DNA of 64,000 nucleotides from Edaphochlamys debaryana (taxonomy: Eukaryota > Chlorophyta > Chlorophyceae > Chlamydomonadales). Below are positions 22,472 through 33,800 of this stretch, in pieces. The notes under the pieces are model-generated. The model worked only from the letters and a program-made list of their open reading frames with translations, did no database searches and was not told where the DNA came from. The DNA lies in NCBI GenBank assembly GCA_016858145.1, contig JAEHOE010000162.1, positions 186,001 to 250,000 on the forward strand, read 5' to 3'. The position numbers were made by a program, and so were the translations under genes. Each line of letters begins with the position of its first letter. The first letter of the stretch is position 1.

Positions 22472-22570
22472 AACGTCAAGGTCAAGAGTGTCATGTTGAT
22501 GCTTGCGTAGTGTTGATAACGAGCACAAAGTTTAGGCGGGAGGAGAAATCGGTGGGGGGGAATCGGCAGC

Positions 22571-22674
22571 AAGCCTTGCAGCCGTGTCGTACCAGTCGCG
22601 TACAACCATACGCAACACGGTACGACCTGCTTTACGGTGGTATGACCTGGTTTAAGATCTGCCGTGCAAGGCTT
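22571..22674 (+). repeat. Small inverted-repeat element downstream of the giant gene
   Basis: AAGCCTTGCA at 22571-22580 is matched by its perfect complement TGCAAGGCTT at 22665-22674. Nested inside, GTCGTACC (22585-22592) pairs with GGTACGAC (22619-22626). The 104-bp segment therefore has foldback structure. It could be a miniature inverted-repeat element or an RNA hairpin in the 3' untranslated region, about 100 bp after the stop codon. No flanking target duplication was obvious. Confidence 0.5.
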
Positions 22675-22995
22675 AGGCCGAGCCCGCTTGAGTGGGGCGT
22701 ACTGCAGGGCGGCTGCGGCTGATTGAGATTGCCGATGGGAGACTGCATCATAGGAGTGACGTTGAGGACTTGGGGTTGCCATGTGGACGCGCCCTTTGCA
22801 GCCGCATGTTGCTGTGTAGCTTGAGCGTGGGGTGGCTAGTGAGTTCTTCTACTATGCTACCGATATGTTGCTATGTGAGAGAGCAGGGAGCAGGAGCGAG
22901 CACGTGTGTGTGTGTGTCATGAGTGAGGCGCCGCGCGGGTCGGGGGGGTTTGAAAGTGCGAGGCACACTACCGGCACTTGACTTTGCTGTAGTAA

Positions 22996-23032
22996 GACAA
23001 GGGTGGCTGCCCGAAGGCAGGAAAAGGGCTGA
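22996..23032 (+). repeat. 37-bp dispersed hairpin repeat, copy 1
   Basis: These 37 bases are identical to 57691-57727. The core CTGCCCGAAGGCAG is a 5-bp stem with a CGAA loop. This copy is flanked by near-identical 18-bp direct repeats (TGACTTTGCTGTAGTAAG at 22979-22996 and the same with one change at 23030-23047), as if the hairpin were inserted into or duplicated with them. Both copies are in gene-free DNA. Confidence 0.8.
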
Positions 23033-23211
23033 CTTTGCTGCAGTAAGGATATAATATAACATTACCGCCTCGTCTAGGGCCCCACGACACTGTGCCTCCC
23101 TCGGAATCACACAGCCGGGAGCCAAGCGCTTCGGCTGCTGCTACCCTTGCGGCACCAGAACAGACCGGACTATGTGGCCGGGCAGCCGGGAAGGATACGA
23201 AGCACACTGGC

Positions 23212-26200
23212 ATGCGTCTCCGAGCACAATCGGTCAGGGTAGGGGGGAGGGGCAAGGTGGCAGGAGGGTCAGGAGGGATCGGCGGGAGGCAGGGAGGGCA
23301 TGACCTGGGGAGGGCTTGGGTGGGTGGGGCAGCACGCGAGCTTGGCACCAGCCCGCTCGGAGCGACATGGCTCCATGTTTTGAGCAGGGCCTCGCTTAAG
23401 CGGCTTCCTTGCAGCGCTGGGCGGGCGCGTGTCCCGACTCGGTCGCCAGCCTTTGACTCGCATGTAACCGGCGTGGCGAACCACAGCGACCCACTACTCT
23501 TATGTTTACTCTACTTGACAGCATCCCAACCCAGCTTTTGTAAACCTATTTGTGACGGCCTGACCGGCCGGTCAACATCTGACCTGGACCCCTACGAGTT
23601 AAGGGCTGCCCACGGCCCCGACGACCTTGAAAGCCTGCTAGCAGCACTGGCGACCTATAACGGAAGGACGCGGGGCTCGGAGTTTTCGCCCGGCGGAGAG
23701 GCCCTGCCAAGGATGCAGTCTCCGGGCGCGAACGCCTCGCTCGTGCTGGAAGACTTGACACAGGCAAGAATGGCGCGTTGGGACCGAGACTGGAACCGAG
23801 GCGGCGAGTGAGCCATCATGGGGCCCCAACACCTCACATCCGTTGCCTTCCCCGGGGTTGACATGGCAAATGCTGAACATGTACAGGGGCTGAACGAGTG
23901 GAGAAACATCCAGGTGGGTGGCATCGCATGTCGCCCGTTCATGTTGGGCACCGGTTGGCCAAGCGCCGGGGGCACGCGCTGGGATGCATGAGCGGGGCAA
24001 GGCAGAGGGGGACGGGGAGGGGGTGGAGGGGCTGCGGCGTAGAAACGCGGCCGATGCCCGAAGACCTGAGGGAGGGTGCATGCATGCTCGCTTTCCCACG
24101 CCTTGCCCCCCGCTTTCACAGGATATTGTGCGGCTCACCTTTAAAGCCTTCCACGACGTGCTCAGAGCACAAGGGGATGCCATCAAGGTGCGGGCCTGGG
24201 GGAACGCCACCACCGGGCGGGCTTCGCGCCTCCGTGGCGCGTCCAGCTCGCAGCTGGCGGCAGCCTCCGCCCGCCCGGGGCCACGGGGCCAACCCAGGCC
24301 TCAGCAGCGGAGCGAGGGACGGTGCAGCAGGGAACGCTGCCGCTTGCGTCGCTCGGGGGCGCGCCTTGCGCACGCACGGCCATCTGGAGCAGCTGGCGGC
24401 GGCGGGGCCTGGGCCGGGGCTCGGCGGGGAGGAGGCACCGCGGCACTGGGGAGGCATTCGAGGCCGCTGCCCGGGGCCTCGCCCTCCGCGCTAGGGGGAG
24501 CAGTGGCGGCGCAGAGTGGTCCCCTGCCTTGGGCTGCAGTGGCCGCCCTGCTGGCCGCTGGGTGCTGGGTGCTCCGGCTCCACACAGCCGCCTCCCCCTC
24601 CAGGCTGGGAGTAGCCTCGAGCAACGGCTCGGGAGGGAAGGATGGGGCCAGCAGGGGAGGGTCGGCCCCCCATGACGAGGGGGAGGGGCGAGGGCGCGGA
24701 ACATCTGACTGGAGTCGCCTGCCCCGGTGGCGGTGCGGGCTCGGAAGCTTCCGCGGGCTGGGAGCGGCGGCAGGGCATCCCACGGCACCGCCCCTGGGGG
24801 CGGGGGAGCCCAAGGGACAGGGCAGGAGCGGCGTGGGCCGGACCCCAGGCTGCAGGAGGGAGGGCGTCGAGGAGGGGCCGTGACCCGGGCTGGTGCTCAC
24901 AGAACAGAACAGCTCAGCACAGCCCTGCTGCAGCTGGCGGGGCGGTGCCGTGGGCCGAGCCCCTTCAGACCGCACCCCTGCACCTCCGCACCCCAGCAGT
25001 CAGCGCCCCCGGGCAGCAGCGGCACCCGTGCAGACGGGCCCGCAACGTCGGGGCCTTCTCCAGGCCAGCTGCCCGACTGGCTTGTACACCGCTGTGGCTG
25101 TCCCCTGCCCACCCACCCCGGCCTCATCCCCTGCCGCATGGCCCCCTCCCTCAACCCCCCTCCCTGCCCATCCACCCCCCCAGGCCCTGGAGCGGTCTGT
25201 GGACGCCAAGGCCTCCCGTGCGGAGCTGACCGCCTCCATGCAGCAAAAGGCCAACGCGGCGGACATGGCGGCACGGCTCAGAGAGGTGTGTGGGCCGGGG
25301 CTGGGGAGATGGTGAGGCTAGAGGCGAGGCCTGGGGGCAGGGGAGGGGGCTAGGTCAGGGGACAGGGGATGCGCGGGGGGCGTGGGTGACCCTGGGTGGC
25401 GGTGCCGCTCGGGCAGGCAGGTTGAGCGTGGCGTGGGTCAAGAGGTCGCCGCAACACACCCTTTCCTGCTCTTACACCCCACCCACCCCACTCCCTTTCC
25501 CCAACTCCCAACCCCCCACCCACCCAGCTGGAGACGCTGTTGTCCACCAAGGCCGACACCTCCGACATGGAGCGCCGCGCTCTCAAGACCGAGGTGGACG
25601 CCTCCCTGCGCACGCAGATGGGGGACGTGTACGCGCTGCTGAGGAGCAAGGCGGAGGACGCGGAGGCCAAGGTGGGGGGGGGCTGTGGGCTTGGTGGGGT
25701 GACGGGGGTGCGTGAAGGGCGTGTCTGGATGAGTGATGTGAGGGGACGGAGGCCAAGGTGCGGGGGGCGGGGCGGTGGCGCACGTGCCACGGCGTTGGGC
25801 TTTGGGCCGCTGCAAGGGAGTGGTGACCGGGGATGCAGGGACGGAGCAGACTGCGTGTGCGTGTGCGTGTGCCTGAACTGCCCTAAGGCGCTGGCCTCAT
25901 CCCCGCTCCCCTGCGATGCGTTGCGGCCCGGTAAGCCCCGCCTCATGCCGCTGCGCTCCCGTCTACCGCCCCGTCCTGTCACGGCCCCCAGGCGTTCAAG
26001 GAGCACACGGACCGGCAGCTGTCCTCGCTGCGGGCGGACATGACGCGGCTGGGCTCGGGCCTGGAGGCGGCGCGGGGCGCGCTGGACGCCAAGGCGGGGC
26101 TGGCGGAGGTCGGGGCGGCGCTGGCTCAGAAGGCGGACCTGGCCGAGGTGGACGACAAGCTGAGGGACAAGGTGGGGAGCGGAGCGGGGTGGGGGGCGGG

Positions 26201-29200
26201 GGGCAGGCAGGGTGAGGAGGCGGGGTGAAGAGGATAGGTGGCGGTTTAAGGTTGTGCCCTGGCGGGCGAGGCAGATGGAATGAGCACGCCCTGCTCAGCA
26301 CCATCACATAGACCCACCCCCCACCCCAGCGCAAGCCCGCCACAATCCCCTGCCCCGCCTCACCCACCCGGCACCCCTTGGCCCCCCCCCGCCCCAGGTG
26401 TCCCGCAAGATGCTGAGCGAGGCGCTGTCCCGCAAGGCGGACGTGGTGGCGCTGGACCAGGTGGGGGCCTTAGGGTTGTTGTTGGGGATGTGGGTGTTGT
26501 TACCGGTACATGGATGGGTGGGTGGGGGCCCTTGGAGTCGGAGTTGGGGAGTGTGCGGGGTCAGGCAGCCAGGGCAGCACCATGTAAATGATAACCCTCG
26601 CCCCGCACGGCCGCCACCGCATCACACGCTCCGCCCCACCCACCCCACGCCACCCCACCTTCCCCCCCCGCTGCGGCCAGGTGGAGACGCGGCTGGGGCA
26701 GGAGGCTGCGGACGTGCGGGCGCTGCTGGGGCGCAAGGCGGACCAGGCGCTGCTGGAGGAGGTGGGGCTGGGTGTGTGTGGGGGGAGGGGTGGGGGTGGA
26801 GACGGGGCCAGGTGCTTGAGGGTTTGCTTTGCTGGCTGAAACAGTGCATGGGGCAGGCTTCTGCAGGCAAGGGCCGTTGACGAATACAAAGCAGCAGCAG
26901 CAGCAGCTGCAGCCGTGAGTGGGCTTCCAGAAATGCTTATCTGCAGCCCCCTTGCTCCCTCCCCCCTCCAAGGTGTCCAACCGCACCGAGCGCCTGCGTG
27001 TGCGCGTTGAGGCGGACTCGGACACCACGGCCGCAGCGCTGAGGACCATATCGGCCACCTTTGACAACACGCTGGCGGGTGGGGGCGGGGCTGGACGTGG
27101 GGAAACGGAGGGGCTGGATGGCGGGCCTCTGGACCTTCACGCTCCTTCACGCTCCTTCCACGTCCTCACTTCGCCCATGCCCCCCGGCCCCCGGCCCCCC
27201 CACCAACCCCAGAGGTGCGCTCCCGGCTGGAGGGCTGCACCAGCCAGGTGGGGGCGCTGCACCGCAACATGGCGGCCTTCGAGGCGCAGCTCAAGGACCA
27301 GGACACAGCCGTCAGGTGGGGACGGCGGGGGGGGGGGGGCGGGGGGCCTGGGGTTATGGAAGGGGCGGAGGGCTGTCGCGAGCGGGGTGGCGTGCCGGTG
27401 GTGCGGTGCGGTGCGGCTCTCACGGTGCGACACACGCAGTGTGGCGTCCCCACTCCCGCCCTCATGCCCGCACTTACCCCCCCCCCCCCCCACACACACA
27501 CACACACACCGGGCTTTCTGCTTGCTTACGGTTTCCTCGATACCCAACACACACCCACGGTCCCTTCCACCAACCCAGGGAGGCCCTGGGCAAGAAGGCC
27601 GACGCCGTGGAGACGTACCGGCTGCTGGACCGCAAGGCTGACGTGTCGGCGGTCACAGAGGCGCTCAGCCACAAGGCCTCGCAGGTGGGGCATTGGGGGG
27701 TGGCCAGGGGGCCCCGGGGCCTCTAGGCACTGTCTGTCCATCTGCACGCCGCGCTTGCCCAACCCCAACACCCCCCCACCAACTCAACCCCCCCCCCACC
27801 CCCTCACCCCCTTACCCCCCTGACAGGACACCGTGGACTTGGTCCTGGCCAAGGTGGACTCGGCCCTGGACCTGGCGGCCCGCGTGGACGCACTGCAGCG
27901 GGAGGTGGACGCCAAGCTGGCGGAGGCCAAGGTGGGGGCGGGAAGGGGGTGGGTGGGAAGCACAAGAGGGCCGGATGGCCGGCTCGGTTGGGGGTCAGGC
28001 GGGCGGGGATTCCTGGAAGCCGGGGGCACGATTCGTGGCACGGGCATCCGAGCCCCTTGTTCACCGCTCCCTGCCGCCCCCCCCCCCTCCCCCCCAGAGC
28101 ATCTACACGGCCCTGGAGGGCATGGCTCGGGTGGAGGACGTCAACAAGGCCCTGCTGGAGGTGTGGGGGGGGAGGGGTAAAGGAATGACTACAAGGCGCA
28201 GCAAGTAGCCCCTCACACACACGCCAATCCTACCTGCCCCACCCCCCTACCCCAGGTGTGCGCCGAGCTGGAGAACAAGGCCCCCGCCTCCGAGCTGGTG
28301 CGCGTGGAGCGGCAGCAGGCGGTGGTCAACAGCGGCTTCGCGCAGAACCTGCACATGGCCAGGTGGGGGAGGGGGCGGCGGGGGACAGCAGTGGGATGCG
28401 GCCCGGCATAAGCATGGTGCGGTACTGTGCGCCCCGATCGGTGATGGCTTCACGTCCTTCGCCCCGCCGTCCCTTGCCCCGCCCCGCCCCTTCCCTTTCC
28501 CCCGCCCCCCCCCCTCCCAGGTGGCTGTGGCGCAGCGGGCGCACCAAGGCCGGCAACGCGGTGCCGTGGGAGGTGCAGGCGGTCAACACGGACACAGACA
28601 CCTTTGTGTGGGAGGAGGGCAAGGTGGGGTGTGGGCCGAGGGGCGGAGCGAGGGCCGGGGATGGGGCTCTGGGGCGGCGACCCGGCAGCCGCTGGCTAAG
28701 AGCCAGCTGGAGCTTCGTATCCAGGCAGGGCTGCGAAGCAGGACAGCTCCGAGCAAGCCTCAGTCGCCTGAACCCACCCATTGCTGACAAGGACCCTCCA
28801 TGCCTCCTCCACCGAAACCTCCACGCCCCCACCGAACCCTCCCTCCTCCTCAGGCCACCATCGTGACTGTGGCGCCGGGGCTGTACGAGGTGTGCTTCGG
28901 GTTCTACCCCGCCTCGGGGGCCTCGCGCCGCCCCCGCAGCCCGCCCATCATCCACCTGCTGGTCAACGGCGAGGTGGCGTTGACCAGCGTCCTAAACCCC
29001 TCGGCCGTAGCGCACCAGATCCTCACGGGCGGCGGCGCGGCGGGCGGCGGCGGCGGGGTCGGTGCGAATGCGGCGTACGGCGGTACGATGTCGGGCACGG
29101 CGTCGCCGCGATCGCCCGCCATCGAGCGCGCGACCAGTACGACAGGGCTCGTCTCGTCCAATGTTACGGGCATCACCACGTGGGACGTGCTGGCGCTGCC

Positions 29201-29276
29201 CGCCAAGGCCAAGCTGGCGGTGACGTACCAGGGGGACGAGCGGGGCGAGGGCTTCCTGTCCGTGCGCAAGCTCTAG
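23212..29276 (+). CDS. Coiled-coil protein with K-A-D heptads and C1q/TNF-like C-terminal domain
   Basis: Exons: (23212?)-23763, 23887-23913, 24122-24187, 25184-25285, 25528-25671, 25992-26171, 26398-26460, 26681-26761, 26973-27078, 27213-27315, 27579-27684, 27827-27931, 28098-28160, 28256-28362, 28521-28623, 28854-29276; 776 aa if the first ATG at 23212 is used. The start is uncertain; family-like sequence begins near 23560 (DLDPYELRAAHGPDDLESLL). Then LVLEDLTQ-GLNEWRNIQ-DIVRLTFKAFHDVL runs across three exons, followed by about 380 residues of coiled coil with repeated K(A/G)(D/S)..(E/D)(L/V/M) units. Residues ~602-776 form a beta-rich domain (RWLWRSGRTK, VNTDTDTFVWEEGK, APGLYEVCFGFYP, IIHLLVNGEV, EGFLSVRKL) like C1q/TNF sandwiches capping coiled coils in many flagellated protists. 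Inferred cytoskeletal, ciliary or basal-body role; not proven. The first intron has a GC donor. Confidence 0.85.
27481..27508 (+). repeat. C-run plus (CA)n microsatellite in an intron
   Basis: A poly-C tract followed by about nine CA repeats, in the intron 27316-27578 of the coiled-coil gene. Confidence 0.9.
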
Positions 29277-30898
29277 CGCGCTCCATGCTTGGCGGTGGAG
29301 CTGGGGGGTTTAGGAGAGCCCCCTGCCTGTCCGTGCACAAGCTCTAGCGCGCGAGCGGTGGGTTTGGACTTGGACGAGGCGGCAGCGAGGCGGCGGCGGA
29401 GGCAGCCCCAGGGCGGCCCGCTCGGCAGCGCGCTGCTTTCTGTCGGTGCGCAAGCTCGAGCGCGAGAGCCACGCTTGGTGGTGGGGCTCCTGCGCCTCCT
29501 GCGTGGCTCCTTGGCCGCCGCCCGGGTGGCGCGCATAAGCGCTCTCTGGCTGCCGGGCTCTCTCCAGTGGGGTGCCGCTTGCGAGGCGGCGGGGCGGAGG
29601 CGCGGCGCGCTCGGTAGCGTGGCGGAGCTCAGGGGGGCCGGAGGTGGTGGGTGGACCGATCTGTGGAGCCCAAGGGGGCGAGGGGTCGGGGAGGGGCGGG
29701 GCTTGGCCTCGCCGCGGGTAGCGGACCCATGCGCCGGCGTTGAGGGCGGAACGAGGAGGTCGGGGCTGTCTCGCGGCCCGCGGCCCGTGGGCTTGGGAGA
29801 ACGAGGGGGAAGAAGGCGGGCAGACAGCGGGCAGACGGCGTGGGCGGAATGGCCCTTCGATAAGCTGGGCTCGGGTATGACATGACGTGAGCTGACATGA
29901 TGACATGTTGTGACCGTATCGTACGTAGCCTTGATAAGTTCATGGACTTGACTGGACGCGGGAACCATACGGACGAGCTAATCATGCTGCCGGCGTGGGA
30001 TGATAGGGCGAGCTGTGCTGGCGTTCGTGGGAGGGCCTCGGGAGGCGAGGTAGCGGGTGGGTTCTCGTCTTTCGTCTTCACTCCAGCATTGTCTCCCGTC
30101 CTGGCACGGTATCTTCTCGACTTCTAGCAAGACTTCTTCTCTCCATGATGCTTGATATAACCTCCGGTGCGGTGACCCGCGACCCCAACCGCTCAAGAGG
30201 CATGTACCGGCGCAAGGCACGAGGTCCAGGTCCTGACCAGGCCCTCCACCATCCACCATCCTCATGCAACCAAAGCAGTGTCCTCCCTCGTGTCCCCAGC
30301 CCCCCACGCGCAACCCTTTCTTTGCTAAGCATTTCCAGCGGTGCCCCGTCCGTGCCCATACCCATGCCGGTCGCCCCCAGCAGCCCGGCCTCAGCAACCA
30401 CCCTCAGACCATGCTTGCGGATCACGCTCAACGCAGTCAACCATCCTTCGATCATGACCTGCTCTGCTCACACGTCCCCTGGTGCACGCGGCAGGCGGCC
30501 CCACAACTTGCGCCCTGAGTCTGCTCGAGGTACACGTCAACCAGAGAGAGAGAGCCTCACCCGTGCAGATGGCAGCAGTACGACTGCCCCCGGGCAGTCT
30601 GCTTACACGTCTCCCCCCCCTCTCCCCCCCGTCTCTGGTAACCATGCACTCAATCCCACACGCGCGAGCCCAGACGCTCAAAGTCGCGTCAGCTCAGATG
30701 CCAGCAGTCCGACTTGTCCAGACGACAGGCTGTCCTACCCCTGCCAGTGCAAGCTGTCCCACTCACTCGGCCCCCTCCTCGTCAATGGCAGCAGCCCTTC
30801 TGCCCCGTGCGGACGGCCACGACATTCACTCGAATCCGCAGCAGCCTTACGTACGTACTACCCCATGTAGACCGCCACCCCAGCCCAAGTGAGCACAC
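29277..30898. other. Convergent intergenic region with decayed copies of the upstream gene's 3' end
   Basis: The first 200 bp carry two degenerate copies of the coiled-coil gene's terminal codons and 3' flank (29326-29355 and 29437-29488). The rest shows no gene-like splice or codon pattern. It must hold the 3' untranslated regions of the coiled-coil gene (+) and the E3-OAS gene (-). A TTACA at 30603-30607 reads as TGTAA on the minus strand. Confidence 0.6.
30603..30607 (-). terminator. Candidate poly(A) signal TGTAA for the E3-OAS fusion gene
   Basis: TGTAA on the minus strand, about 290 nt past the stop at 30899. TGTAA is the usual poly(A) signal in chlorophyte nuclear genes. A five-base match is weak evidence on its own. 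Confidence 0.35.
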
Positions 30899-33800
30899 TC
30901 ATGTTGCCCCCTCCTCCCGCAGGCGCAGGCGGTACAGCGCCGCCCCCAGGGACGACTCCCGCAGCAGTACCGCCAGGCTGTCGTACCGCAGTACGGTCAG
31001 CAGCACGCGGGAGGCCCGGGCCAGGCCCGCCCAGTCCCAGGGCGCCTTGCCGTTGTCCGGGTCCTGGGGTGGGGGCAAGGGGGCGAGAGGAAGGGCGCAT
31101 GCGTTTGGCGTGCGTGTCATCAAGGTACCGGCAACCTCGCGGGTACGTGTCGGCCCCTTACCCGGGCGACGTTGCAGGTGGGGTCGATGGGGTGGATGAT
31201 GAAGGGCCCCAAGGGGCCCCAGCAGGGCCTGAACCGCATGCCCTGCTCAGGGCGGTACCCCAGCACCGCCGCATCCACCATGACCACGGGTGCGGGCCGC
31301 GGCTGGTCAAAGCGGGAGGCTGTTTCCAGGGACCGCAGCAACACGCGCAGGAGCAGGGACCTGCGGGGAGGCGGGAAGCTGGGAAACACGGTATGGCATG
31401 CAGGGCCAAAGGCCAGCAGTCCGCCCTTCACGCCTACCACGCCGTCACACGCTTACGTGTCTGGGATGGTGGGCTCGAACGCCTTGCTCGCCCCCGGCCC
31501 CGTCTCCTCCTGGTAGGCCTGCAGGGCGATGAGCTCCAGCGCCACCGAGGCCAGCTTCTTGGAGGCCAGCAGGCCCCGCTCCGCCAGGCCGCACTTGACC
31601 CAGGCCTGAGGTGGGCGCGGCGATAGGTGCGCGGACAAGCCAAGTATGGATGAGTAGTGAAAGGCACAACCGACAGTGAAGGAAGCACGACTGGACGGCC
31701 CTCGAAGCTGTCTTGCCGGCAGCATGGAGGCTAGACAAGTTGCTTCAAGCTCACGTGGGGTACATACTCAGCGCAACTGGAGGGCTGGGCGGCCCTGCGC
31801 GGTACTCGCCTTGAACAGCCTCACGGCCTCATTGGCGGTCTTGTGCTGCCGAGCCACGAAGGCGGTGTGCGCCTCGCACACGGCCCGCTCGCGGGTGGGG
31901 TCGGGACCCGCCGCCGCCAGGGCCTGGATCTGGGCGTCGCTGAGGGCGAACAGCGGCTTGACCAGCACCCGCACCTGCATGTGGCCCCGGAAAGCAGCAT
32001 GGGGTCACAGACGTTAGGGTCGCCCGTGAGAGCAAGGGACGCAATGGGTGCCTGCTGTGGCCTTGTCGCCTACCCCCAGCAGGACCAGGGGTGCCGCGCG
32101 GCCGTCAGGAGCGGGCACCATGTGCTGGGGCTCGCCCGCACCAGCCATCGAACCTTCCACCTGGGCCTCTCAACGCTGCGTTGGGCGCCGCACCTGGGTC
32201 GCCGCCTTGTCGCTGTCGCCCTGGCCGCACACGTTGCGCGCCAGGAGCACGTCCAGCTTCACCCCGCCCAGGCTCAGCTGGCAAAGCTGCCTGGCGGGCT
32301 CCCCCTTGACCTTCACCCCCAATCGCCTCTCAAGCTCACACACAACCTGGCGGAGGAGGGGTAAGGTTTGGGGGGGAAGTCAGTGGTCAGTGCCCGATCG
32401 CCCGGCCTCGACACCGCTCGCTTGCTGACGAGGACAGTGCAACCCAACCGGAACATGTGGGCTGCCGGTTGGCGGTACACGTGCGGACAAGAGTGGGGGT
32501 TTCGCGCACGGCAGCGCCGCTCACCTCATCAAACATGCGCCGCGTGTCGTACGGCTGCCGTACGGGGTCCAGCCCCGTGACCATGGCCAGCATGTCTACG
32601 TCGGACCGCACCCTCACACTGGTCTTGCGCCCCGAGGAGCCGCCCCGGTGGACGCGGTCGACCTGGGTGGTTGGGTTGAGGTAAGGAGGAGGAGATGGCG
32701 CGGTGGGGTCGAGGGCAGGAGCCGAGGAGCGTGGCAGGTGGGCTGTGTGCGCCACGTCAGCAAGCAGGCGGGGGCTGACACGCATCAGGGCATGGGTCCA
32801 CCCTCCTGTTCTTAACCCCGCAGAGCTCACCCGGACCGTGGGCAGGGTCTGCAGGACCTGCGTCACGCGGTGCACCGCCTGCGATGCGGCCCTGGACTCC
32901 TCCTCCGGCGGCACCACCAGCGCCGAGGGGAGGTTGTTGATGCGCCGCATGTACTCGCGCGGGCGGGGCGCCAGGTAGATCTCGCTGGCCGGCGTGATCA
33001 CGCGCCTCGTCAACATGATACCGTCATGGAAGGCATCCGCGAGGTCGTACACGTCGTTCACACCGCAGCAATCGATGACGGTGCCCTTGCGGGTGCAGTG
33101 GGGGCAGCTGATGGGGTCAGTACGGCGCTCCCGCTGGGCCTGGGCCTGGGCCTGGGCCTGGGCCAGGCAGTCGGAGTGTACTGCCAGGTGGCCGCAGCCG
33201 GGCAGCGCGGTGACTGGCATGCGGCTGTCGAAGAGGTAGGTACGGCACACGGCGCACTCGCGGTGCATGGCCAGCGGGGCGCAGGTGTGGGAGACGTCCT
33301 GTCGGGGGCGAGGGGGGGCGGGTAGGACCGCGGGGTCGGCACTCACAGGCTAACAATCCCATGTCAAGGGCCCCTGCAATCCCCTGTAGACCTACTGAGC
33401 CACCGCACGCGAAGCCATGGCGGGGCAAAGGACTAATACACACCCGCTCATGCCCACCAGCACCCTTCAACACCCACCCGGGACCCACCCGCCGCACGCA
33501 GCCCCCGCACTCCTTGCAGTGCACGAAGTTCTCGCGCCCTCCGCGGCGGCAGATGCCGCACGCCTCGCAGTGCCACATGCCGGCCCCGGGGTCGTGGGAG
33601 TAGATGCGGCACAGCGAGCAGGCGTGGGCCTCGCCAAACGCAGAGCCGCAGACCACGCACAGACCGCACTCCGGCACGGCCTGCAGCGTAGCGCACTTCA
33701 TGCAAAACAGGGTTTGGACGCTGCGCTTGTCCAGGTGCTCGCTGCAAACGTTCGTTGCCTGCGCGGAAGCCGCGAGGGCGCGATGTGGGCCCTGCAAAGC

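Larger units (their letters stand above)
22472..23211. other. Intergenic region after the giant gene
   Basis: Contains the inverted-repeat element at 22571-22674, a short TG run at 22903-22918, and the dispersed hairpin repeat at 22996-23032. Base composition is distinctly less GC-rich than the coding regions (for example the TATAATATAACATTA stretch at 23050-23064). That AT-rich stretch lies just upstream of the coiled-coil gene and may be part of its promoter. No convincing gene was seen. Confidence 0.6.

Noticed and set aside
26889..26913. CAG-trinucleotide run that could code poly-Ala or poly-Gln
   Set aside because: Lies in the intron between coiled-coil exons at 26681-26761 and 26973-27078, which join in phase without it.
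29289..29885. 198-codon open frame on the plus strand after the coiled-coil gene
   Set aside because: Runs through the decayed copies of the gene's 3' end; Gly/Arg-rich with no recognisable domain.
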